A stretch of DNA of 9,553 bases, taken from positions 5,254-14,806 of the forward strand of contig DEHT01000064.1 of the NCBI GenBank assembly GCA_002352045.1, given 5' to 3'. The notes under the pieces are model-generated. The model was not told the origin of the DNA. It made no database searches and was given only the letters and a program-made list of their open reading frames with translations. This stretch comes from Chitinophagaceae bacterium UBA2793. GTDB lineage: Bacteria; Bacteroidota; Bacteroidia; Chitinophagales; Chitinophagaceae. Shown piece by piece: positions 1-5,844 of this stretch (positions within the stretch are counted from its first letter, which is position 1; each line of letters starts with the position of its first letter). The position numbers and the translations under genes were made by a program.

Positions 1-59
1 TTTTGAATTTTTAGAACACTGATTGAACTGATTATTATAATAGAACTAATTTTTTGCCT

Positions 60-90
60 AACTACCAACTATTAACTACTAAAAACTAAC
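60..90. repeat. G-free AACTA heptad repeat upstream of folB
   Basis: The pentamer AACTA starts at 60, 67, 74 and 84, so three copies sit exactly 7 bases apart (AACTACC, AACTATT, AACTACT) and a fourth follows after a 3-base slip. The stretch from 57 to 106 contains no G at all on the plus strand. Just before it, ACTGATT occurs at 18-24 and 27-33. No coding potential is seen in 1-104. It may be a decayed short tandem repeat or an intergenic leader; its function is unknown. Confidence 0.6.
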
Positions 91-104
91 CCATAACTCA
101 CAAT

Positions 105-455
105 TTGTACAGTATTCATTTAAACAATTGCCGCTTTTATGCTTTTCATGGTATGCATGAAGAAGAAACCACTGTGGGAGCGCCATTTGATGTGAGCTTA
201 TCGGCTTTTTTTGAAGCCGAAGAGCTAATTGCACATTTGAAAGACACCATCAACTATGTGGATGTATTTGCCTGTGTACGTTCGCATTTTGGTAGAGCAG
301 TGCCGCTATTGGAAACTCTGGCTGCACAAATTGTAAACGATGTGTATTTGCTTGATAAAAGAATTAAAAAAATAGACATTCATATAACAAAACTTAATCC
401 GCCTATTGAAGGTTTTAACGGAACCATTGGGGTGTCTTATTCCAAAAGCTTTTAA
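105..455 (+). CDS. folB: Dihydroneopterin aldolase (FolB), TTG start
   Basis: FolB converts 7,8-dihydroneopterin to 6-hydroxymethyl-dihydropterin and glycolaldehyde in cytoplasmic folate synthesis. The 116-residue length is normal for the family. The opening strand and RFYAFHG (10-16) match the family N-terminus. From my memory of the Staphylococcus aureus enzyme, Glu21 (in HEEETTVG), Tyr51 (in INYVDVF), Glu70 (in LLETLA) and Lys96 (in ITKLNPPIEG) fall on the pterin-binding and catalytic positions. The start is TTG at 105: an in-frame TAA lies at 87-89, no ATG lies between, and the first internal ATG (residue 17) would delete the first strand. No Shine-Dalgarno sequence is visible. The gene ends 39 bases before the TPR gene, with no terminator between, so the two may be co-transcribed. 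The function is confident; the exact start is slightly less so. Confidence 0.93.
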   Translation: MYSIHLNNCRFYAFHGMHEEETTVGAPFDVSLSAFFEAEELIAHLKDTINYVDVFACVRSHFGRAVPLLETLAAQIVNDVYLLDKRIKKIDIHITKLNPPIEGFNGTIGVSYSKSF

Positions 456-494
456 TGGTAATCAAATTATATTTTCAATAAATAATTTGCTTTT

Positions 495-1244
495 ATGAAA
501 TGGATGCTAACTCTTTTGCTTCAAATTTTTTGCTTCGGTGTTTTTGCACAAAGTTTTGATATGCTTATTAAAGAGGCGGAGGCATTGGAAGCAGCGCCAC
601 AGGAAAAAGCTGCATTGCTTAAATTTAAGGAAGCTCTTAAACAAAATCCCACCAGCCTGCTGGCACTTTGGAAGTGCAGCGAGCTTTGTAGTAGGATAGG
701 GAACCGTGAAAAAGATACCAAAGTAAGAGATGCATATTATTTGCAGGCTAAAACTTATGCCGGCACAGCATTGCAGCATTATCCAAATAGCGACGATGCC
801 AATGTTTCCATGGCCATTGCCATGGGTAGAATGGCAATGGTAAAAAGTGGTAAAGAAAAAATTGAAGCCGTAAAAGATATTAAACGATATGCCGATATTG
901 CCCTAAAAAATAATATCCGAAATTTTAAAGCCTGGCATATTATAGGCAAGTGGCATTACGAGGTAAGCAATTTGAATATGATGGAAAAAGCTGCCACCAA
1001 AGTATTTTTTGGTGGGCTGCCTGCATCCAGTTTGAAGGACGCTATAAAGGCATATGAGTTTGCTAAAGCACTTAATCCAAATTTTTCACTTAATTACTTA
1101 GAACTGGCCAAAGCATATAAACGAAATGATGAAAAAAACAAAGCCATTGAAACCTTAAAAAAAGTTGCTGACATTCCCTCCTACACCGAAGATGATCCTC
1201 GCATTAAAACCGAAGCAGCACAGTTGCTTAAAAACTGGCAATAA
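495..1244 (+). CDS. Secreted TPR protein resembling RMDN/FAM82 family
   Basis: The 249-residue protein starts with a signal peptide: a Lys, a hydrophobic core, and a likely signal peptidase I site after Ala18 (GVFA|QS), so it is probably periplasmic. Cys13 is not in a good lipobox. The mature part is all helical and TPR-like. A first repeat-like region (about 38-80) holds the LLALWKCSELCSRIG segment. The part from about 85 to the end follows the order of the eukaryotic regulator of microtubule dynamics (RMDN) proteins as I remember them: a helix ending in ALKNN, then AWHIIGKWHYEV (146-157), a MMEKAATKVFFGGLP segment (162-176), the TPR pair AIKAYEFAKALNP (183-195) and YLELAKAYKR (201-210), and a final IP-x-x-TEDD turn (227-234). 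The bacterial role is unknown; TPRs suggest protein binding. It follows folB closely and is convergent with the MATE gene. The call of a secreted TPR protein is strong; the RMDN link is by eye. Confidence 0.85.
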   Translation: MKWMLTLLLQIFCFGVFAQSFDMLIKEAEALEAAPQEKAALLKFKEALKQNPTSLLALWKCSELCSRIGNREKDTKVRDAYYLQAKTYAGTALQHYPNSDDANVSMAIAMGRMAMVKSGKEKIEAVKDIKRYADIALKNNIRNFKAWHIIGKWHYEVSNLNMMEKAATKVFFGGLPASSLKDAIKAYEFAKALNPNFSLNYLELAKAYKRNDEKNKAIETLKKVADIPSYTEDDPRIKTEAAQLLKNWQ

Positions 1245-2609
1245 TTAATGTTCCTTTTCCTTGCCGGTTTTCCATTTGCCACTATATAAAAAAAGTGCAG
1301 CCATTATAAAAATTGAAGACCAGTAAATAAATTCATTGCTCCAGGCCATTGCCAGCGACACATAATTCAATTTCATAAAATACCAGGTATAGCCCATATA
1401 AAGTGTAATGGCTACCAATTCAATCAGTAGGTTCATTTTTGTTTTGCCGGTACCGGTTACCGCATTGAGCCAAATATTGGCAATACTCATTAGCATAATT
1501 CCCATTGATACCATTCTTATTACAGGAATTCCTTCAGCAATAAAACCATCGCTTTGGCCAAATAACCTGAAAAAAAGCACCGGGAATAAATTGAGCAAGC
1601 CACACATTATAAAACAAAACAACATGCTCCAAAGCGTTATTCTTTTTACCAATCTTAGTACATCGTATTCTTTTTGCTGACCCATTAAATTACTCACCAT
1701 TGAACTGGTAGTACTTGCAAATGCCCACACAAATACCCCTGCCAGGCCAAATACATTACGCATTACATTGCTGATAGCTTTGGCTTGTTCGCCACGCCCT
1801 TCAATTAAAATAAAAAATACCAGCCAGGTTGTTACACTTATTATGTATTGAGTAACCAATGGTAAGGCTACTCGGAGAATTTCCTTATTAAAAAATTTGT
1901 TGAAAGAAAAGCTTTGAAATAAACCGTATTTATTCTTTAATCCTGTTTTAAAAATTACGGCGTAAACCACTATCATACCTGTTGCTTCGGCCATTACACT
2001 TGCCCATGCAGCTCCATTAAAACCCATTTCCGGAAAACCGGCTTTTCCAAAAATAAGCAGGTAATCAAATAATACATTTACGGCTGCTTCAAATATAAAA
2101 CCAATCATTAATAATCGGCTATTGAGCGATGCAACCAAAAAAGCATTGCCCAACTGAAATAAAAATAAAAAAGGTAGTCCCCAAATTCTGATTTTTAAAA
2201 AGTCCATTTCAATGGGGTACGATTTTGCATCTGCCACACGGCTCAGTATCATTGGCGAAATAAACCAGGTAAATGCAATACTTATAACCGCAAACTGCAA
2301 AGCAATACGTAAACCCTGAGACAATATTATTTTAAAATGTTCAGGATTGCCACTCCCGGCACTCCTCGAAAAAACGGTTTGCAATGCATTATTGAAACCA
2401 TTGCCGGCTACAGCAAATATGAGATAATATACACCCGTAATACCTGCATTGCCCAATGCTTCGGTGCCTAAATGCCCCAAAAAAACGGCATTGGTAAGCA
2501 TATTTATTTGTGGTATAAGAATGGCTAATGTAATTGGCAGGGCAATGGATAATATTTGCCGGTTGTTTACCTTAACTTTTAAATCATTTGTGAGGGCTGT
2601 TGCTTCCAT
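1245..2609 (-). CDS. MATE family cation-coupled exporter
   Basis: This 454-residue inner-membrane protein has about twelve hydrophobic segments in two similar halves, the layout and length of MATE (multidrug and toxic compound extrusion) transporters, which use Na+ or H+ gradients to export organic compounds. TM1 carries PITLAILIPQINML (25-38), followed by NAVFLGHLGTEALG (40-53), the usual TM1-TM2 signature, then a GNGFNNALQT segment in TM2. The second half starts around the FFNKEILRVALPLVTQY segment, which repeats the RQILSIALPI pattern of the first half, as expected from internal duplication. Asn40 occupies the place where many MATE proteins have Asp. The start is ATG at 2607-2609. The gene stands alone on the minus strand, diverges from the DUF3822 gene, and its stop codon abuts that of the TPR gene. 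The substrate cannot be inferred. Confidence 0.93.
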   Translation of the reverse strand: MEATALTNDLKVKVNNRQILSIALPITLAILIPQINMLTNAVFLGHLGTEALGNAGITGVYYLIFAVAGNGFNNALQTVFSRSAGSGNPEHFKIILSQGLRIALQFAVISIAFTWFISPMILSRVADAKSYPIEMDFLKIRIWGLPFLFLFQLGNAFLVASLNSRLLMIGFIFEAAVNVLFDYLLIFGKAGFPEMGFNGAAWASVMAEATGMIVVYAVIFKTGLKNKYGLFQSFSFNKFFNKEILRVALPLVTQYIISVTTWLVFFILIEGRGEQAKAISNVMRNVFGLAGVFVWAFASTTSSMVSNLMGQQKEYDVLRLVKRITLWSMLFCFIMCGLLNLFPVLFFRLFGQSDGFIAEGIPVIRMVSMGIMLMSIANIWLNAVTGTGKTKMNLLIELVAITLYMGYTWYFMKLNYVSLAMAWSNEFIYWSSIFIMAALFLYSGKWKTGKEKEH

Positions 2610-2612
2610 AAA

Positions 2613-2638
2613 GCCGCAAAATTATCTTATTTTGCCGC
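2613..2638. promoter_or_regulatory. Divergent promoter region with imperfect inverted repeat
   Basis: The 45 bases between the two divergent starts hold an inverted repeat with 10-base arms (2613-2622 and 2629-2638), one C-C mismatch and a 6-base centre. The minus-strand arm reads TAATTTTG (2624 to 2617), an exact match to the Bacteroidota -7 consensus TAnnTTTG; it lies only 7 bases before the MATE ATG, so that transcript would be almost leaderless. The plus-strand arm reads TTATTTTG (2627-2634), one base from consensus, and would serve the DUF3822 gene. No good -33 TTTG element is seen for either. The promoter role is inferred. Confidence 0.4.
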
Positions 2639-2654
2639 CTAAAATTATCATTTT

Positions 2655-3476
2655 TTGAAAACGGCCTTTAAAATATTACCCGAAACTTCGTTGGATAAAA
2701 CCTACGACTTACTTATTGAAATAGGAAGAGGAGGATTTTCTCTTACCTGGTACAGTTTGATGCCTTTTAAAATGGAGGGCTTATCTATTTATCAGGCTCA
2801 AAGAAATAGTGATGATTTTATGTATGCAGATGATTTAAATAAATTACTGGCTTCGGAAACATTACCCCCTTATCGTTCCTGTAAAATTTGTTACAATTTT
2901 AAAGAAGGTATGCCGGTACCAAACACCTGCTACGATGCTGCTGCCAGGGAAGCGATGCTAAACGATGTGTATGGTTTTACAACCGGGGCAGTTTACTTTA
3001 CTCAGCCAGTTGCTAATACGGAGTTCAGTTATATATACCGGGTGCCAAAAGCCATTGACGATGTTTTGAAAAATCGTTTTGCCGAAGCCACCATTCTTCA
3101 TACCAATGCATGCCTTATTGCTTCAAAAAAAGAACTGGAACTATATTGCGTAATTTATAATAGCTATATAAAATGCATATTGTTTAAAGGAAACGAGTTG
3201 CAAATTATTCAGTCGTACGATTATCAAACCCCATCGGATGTGGCTTATCATTTATTAAATATTTGTAATCTTCACAACATTTTGCCCGAATCCATTACTA
3301 TCACACTGAGCGGTTTTGTAGATATGCAATCGAGCCTTTACGAAGAAATTTATCGTTACTTTTTAAATGTACAAATGGAGCAATTGCCACAGGAAGTTGA
3401 TATAACCGATGAAATAAAAGCTTATCCAACCCATTTTTTTAGTTATTTAATAAGTTTGATACAATGCGCATCATAA
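2655..3476 (+). CDS. DUF3822 family protein, TTG start
   Basis: This 273-residue protein matches the Bacteroidota-restricted DUF3822 family in its opening (LPETSLDKTYDLLIEIGRGG, 8-27, then FSLTWY, 28-33) and in its place directly ahead of rsmD. Its function is not established. The pattern suggests an actin/Hsp70-like (PilM/GspL-type) fold: an N-terminal strand pair, then a second lobe with ELYCVIYNSYIKCILFKGNE (about 162-181) and ITLSGFVD (216-223), resembling the strand-turn elements of that superfamily. This is inference. No phosphate-binding loop is clear. A CxxC (Cys76, Cys79) is present. The start is TTG at 2655: an in-frame TAA lies at 2640-2642, and the first internal ATG (residue 35) would remove the conserved opening. 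Its last 13 bases overlap rsmD, so the two are probably translated together. Confidence 0.85.
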   Translation: MKTAFKILPETSLDKTYDLLIEIGRGGFSLTWYSLMPFKMEGLSIYQAQRNSDDFMYADDLNKLLASETLPPYRSCKICYNFKEGMPVPNTCYDAAAREAMLNDVYGFTTGAVYFTQPVANTEFSYIYRVPKAIDDVLKNRFAEATILHTNACLIASKKELELYCVIYNSYIKCILFKGNELQIIQSYDYQTPSDVAYHLLNICNLHNILPESITITLSGFVDMQSSLYEEIYRYFLNVQMEQLPQEVDITDEIKAYPTHFFSYLISLIQCAS

Positions 3477-4003
3477 GCGGCATACATGGCGGGAGAAAAA
3501 TAAATCCACCGGCAAATATGCCGCATACCAGGCCTACCACCGATATTGCCAAAGAAGGAATATTCAATATTATTCAAAATAACCTGGAGATTGATGAACT
3601 AAAATCGCTCGATTTGTTTGGAGGAACCGGTTGTATAAGTTATGAGTTGGCAAGCCGTGGCTGCCAAAACCTAACCATAGTGGAAAAAGATGCCAGCATG
3701 TATGCTTTCATTAAAAAAACATCGGAAATGTTGGAATTGGAAAACTTTAATGTAGTTAGGGCAGATGTGTTTAAGTTTATGGAAACCTGCAACGAACAAT
3801 ACAGTTTTATTTTTGCGGGCCCCCCTTATGCATTAACCACAATTGATGATTTACCCCGCATTGTGTTTGAAAAAAAATTACTAAAGCCCGGAGGTTGGTT
3901 TGTGTTAGAGCACACGCCCAGGAATGATTATAAAAAATATCCATTTTACAGAAACGAACGTAACTATGGAACTACCATATTTTCTATCTTTATACAAGAC
4001 TAA
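3464..4003 (+). CDS. rsmD: 16S rRNA (guanine966-N2)-methyltransferase RsmD, altered motif IV
   Basis: RsmD methylates N2 of G966 in 16S rRNA using S-adenosylmethionine. The 179 residues show the family order: MRIISGIHGGRK opening (1-12), RPTTDIAKEGIFNI (23-36), SAM-binding motif I LDLFGGTGCISYELASRG (49-66), acidic VEKD (73-76) and the C-terminal LLKPGGWFVLEH segment. The catalytic motif IV, normally DPPY or DPPF, reads AGPPY, with Gly119 (codon GGC at 3818-3820) replacing Asp. The frame is intact on both sides, so this is a substitution and not a frameshift. The start ATG at 3464 lies inside the end of the DUF3822 gene, which suggests translational coupling. Family assignment is strong; normal activity is uncertain. 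The altered residue could be a sequencing error, a mutation or a tolerated change. Confidence 0.93.
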   Translation: MRIISGIHGGRKINPPANMPHTRPTTDIAKEGIFNIIQNNLEIDELKSLDLFGGTGCISYELASRGCQNLTIVEKDASMYAFIKKTSEMLELENFNVVRADVFKFMETCNEQYSFIFAGPPYALTTIDDLPRIVFEKKLLKPGGWFVLEHTPRNDYKKYPFYRNERNYGTTIFSIFIQD

Positions 4004-4030
4004 TTGTTTTACCAGAATGCTATATAATAA

Positions 4031-4042
4031 TGTCAATTGACA
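4031..4042. promoter_or_regulatory. Perfect 12-base palindrome in rsmD/cyclo-ligase gap
   Basis: TGTCAATTGACA is its own reverse complement and lies in the 92-base gap after rsmD. Two near copies of AATG(C)TATATAAT flank it, at 4016-4028 and 4073-4084. The site could be an operator or part of a promoter for the cyclo-ligase-lpxK pair. No TAnnTTTG element is clear in the gap, and no intrinsic terminator follows rsmD, so read-through is also possible. Confidence 0.35.
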
Positions 4043-4095
4043 AGTATGGCTCTTATTATAGTTGTTGTAGGCAATGTATATAATGCAATTTTTGT

Positions 4096-4671
4096 ATGCC
4101 AATGACCAAAAACGAACTCAGAAAAATTTATAAAGCAAAGCGGCTTTCCCTATCAGATGCAGAACGATGTAGGATGGAAGATTTAATGCTCATTCAGTTT
4201 CAAAAACTCGATATAGAAATTCCGGTTTCTATAATGACCTATGCTGCATTTGAAAAAATGGCCGAGTTTGACCCAATGCTCATTACCGATTATTGTTTTT
4301 TTAAAAACCCTTTACAAAAATTATTTTACCCTGTAATTAATGAATTTAAAGATGATATGCATTGTGTACAGGTTAATGACAATACTTTGTTTGAAAGAAA
4401 TAAATTTGGCATTGGCGAGCCCATAGATGGAATACTTACCATACCCGATGAACTGGATTTGATAATTGTACCTTTACTGGCTTATGATGTAAAAGGACAT
4501 AGAATTGGTTATGGCAAAGGTTACTACGATCGTTTTTTAAAACAATGCAGGGAGGATGTTTTAAAAATTGGATTTAGTTTTTTTGAACCCGAGCCCGTAA
4601 TAAAAGAAATGTGCAGGCACGATGTAAAAATGGATTATTGTATTACGCCGGAAAGGATATATAGTTTTTAA
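4096..4671 (+). CDS. ygfA: 5-formyltetrahydrofolate cyclo-ligase (MTHFS)
   Basis: The enzyme uses ATP to turn 5-formyltetrahydrofolate into 5,10-methenyltetrahydrofolate, returning a storage folate to the active pool in the cytoplasm. The length of 191 residues is normal. Visible landmarks are the basic opening KNELRKIYKAKRLSLS (5-20), a PVINEF segment, FGIGEP before the core, LIIVPLLAYDVKGHRIGYG and the nucleotide-binding GYGKGYYDRF motif (138-147), then IGFSF and the closing DYCITPERIYSF. The reading frame opens at ATG 4096, but a second ATG at 4102 gives MTKNELRK, closer to the usual family start, so the true start may be residue 3. No Shine-Dalgarno sequence helps to choose. It ends 10 bases before lpxK, so the two are very likely one transcript. 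The shared folate link with folB upstream is probably coincidental to gene order. Confidence 0.94.
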   Translation: MPMTKNELRKIYKAKRLSLSDAERCRMEDLMLIQFQKLDIEIPVSIMTYAAFEKMAEFDPMLITDYCFFKNPLQKLFYPVINEFKDDMHCVQVNDNTLFERNKFGIGEPIDGILTIPDELDLIIVPLLAYDVKGHRIGYGKGYYDRFLKQCREDVLKIGFSFFEPEPVIKEMCRHDVKMDYCITPERIYSF

Positions 4672-4681
4672 TTTAAAAGAA

Positions 4682-5746
4682 ATGTTGCTAAAAAGTTTTA
4701 GATATTTATCACTGCCACTTTCATTTTTGTACGGCATTATAATTTGGTGCAGAAACTGGTTGTTCGATAAAAAAATTTTCAAATCGGCATCTTTTAATTT
4801 TCCCATCATCTGTGTAGGCAATCTTGCGGTAGGCGGTACCGGTAAAACCCCCATGACGGAATACATCGTATCGTTACTTCAACATCAATACAAAGTGGCA
4901 ACACTAAGCCGTGGCTACAAAAGAAAAACAAAGGGCTTTGCAATTGCCAACGAAACAACTACTGCAATTGAAATAGGCGATGAGCCTATGCAGTTTCATC
5001 AAAATTTTCCAAACATAACTGTTGCCGTAGGCGAAGAAAGATTGGTGGCTATCCCTCAACTCCTGCACCAGCGACCCGAAACAGAAGTAATTATTTTAGA
5101 TGATGCATTTCAACACCGGCAGGTAAACGCAGGGCTCAATATCATACTCACCGATTTTAAAAATCTTTATACCCGTGATTTTATGTTGCCGGCCGGCGAT
5201 TTAAGAGATGTGCGGGTAAGCAGCAAAAGGGCTCAATGCATTGTAGTTACTAAATGCAAATCAAACTTATCTGAAGAAGAAAAAAAGAATATTACTAAAG
5301 AAATAAATCCTCTGCCACATCAAAAAATTTTTTTCTCCGAAATACTTTATGGCAGGCCATACCATCTTTACAACAAACAGCCCGGTAATTTAAATGCCGA
5401 TACAGAGCTACTGCTTATTAGTGGAATTGCCAATCCTAAACCTCTACAGGAGTTTTTGAGCCGCCACGTGCATAGTTACGATATGATGCGTTTTGCAGAC
5501 CATCATATTTTTAGCAGCACCGATTTGGAAGATATCAAAAAGAACTTTCAAAAACTTTCCTCCAATAATAAAATTATTCTCACTACCGAAAAAGATGCAG
5601 TGAGGCTTCAAAAGTTTGAAGCCCAATTGTGCCACTATCCCATTTATGCGCTGCCAATTCAGCATCAAATTTTGTTTAATCAACAAGAAGCTTTTACCCA
5701 AATGCTCACAAGCTTCATTCATTCTTTTGAAAAGAGGAATGGTTAA
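4682..5746 (+). CDS. lpxK: Tetraacyldisaccharide 4'-kinase (LpxK)
   Basis: LpxK phosphorylates the 4' position of tetraacyldisaccharide-1-phosphate to give lipid IVA, a late step of lipid A synthesis at the inner face of the inner membrane. The 354-residue protein begins with a hydrophobic, membrane-associated helix (about 9-27). It then shows the Walker A loop GNLAVGGTGKTP (46-57), the LSRGYKRKTKG segment, GDEP, and the catalytic DDAFQHR motif (140-146). The LPAGDLRD segment, the VVTKC segment, the FADHH-x-F motif and TTEKDAVRL near the end are also as in the family. All key residues look intact. The ATG at 4682 fits the normal N-terminus. It shows that the organism makes lipid A and so has a Gram-negative outer membrane. 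It probably shares a transcript with the cyclo-ligase gene 10 bases upstream. Confidence 0.96.
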   Translation: MLLKSFRYLSLPLSFLYGIIIWCRNWLFDKKIFKSASFNFPIICVGNLAVGGTGKTPMTEYIVSLLQHQYKVATLSRGYKRKTKGFAIANETTTAIEIGDEPMQFHQNFPNITVAVGEERLVAIPQLLHQRPETEVIILDDAFQHRQVNAGLNIILTDFKNLYTRDFMLPAGDLRDVRVSSKRAQCIVVTKCKSNLSEEEKKNITKEINPLPHQKIFFSEILYGRPYHLYNKQPGNLNADTELLLISGIANPKPLQEFLSRHVHSYDMMRFADHHIFSSTDLEDIKKNFQKLSSNNKIILTTEKDAVRLQKFEAQLCHYPIYALPIQHQILFNQQEAFTQMLTSFIHSFEKRNG

Positions 5747-5795
5747 TTTTTTCATAATACCTGTTCTTTTCAACCACTCATATAAATCTTAGGAA

Positions 5796-5821
5796 TACTT
5801 TCGTAGATTATTGTCAATTTG
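5796..5821 (+). promoter_or_regulatory. Candidate promoter elements before barrel-protein gene
   Basis: The 98-base gap after lpxK holds two near matches to the Bacteroidota -7 element TAnnTTTG: TACTTTCG (5796-5803) and TCAATTTG (5814-5821), each one base off. The second would place transcription start roughly 15-20 bases before the ATG at 5845. No intrinsic terminator is seen after lpxK. This is a weak motif-based call. Confidence 0.25.
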
Positions 5822-5844
5822 CACCAAAACTTATTTTACCCCTA

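Noticed and set aside
531..533. Cys13 of the TPR protein as a lipoprotein attachment site
   Set aside because: The residues before it (LQIF) do not form a lipobox, while GVFA|QS is a good signal peptidase I site.
3464..4003. Frameshift as an explanation for the altered RsmD motif
   Set aside because: Sequence on both sides of Gly119 matches the family in the same frame, so only a substitution fits.
4037..4042. TTGACA resembling a sigma-70 -35 element
   Set aside because: It is half of the palindrome, no TATAAT lies at the right spacing, and Bacteroidota mostly use TTTG/TAnnTTTG promoters.
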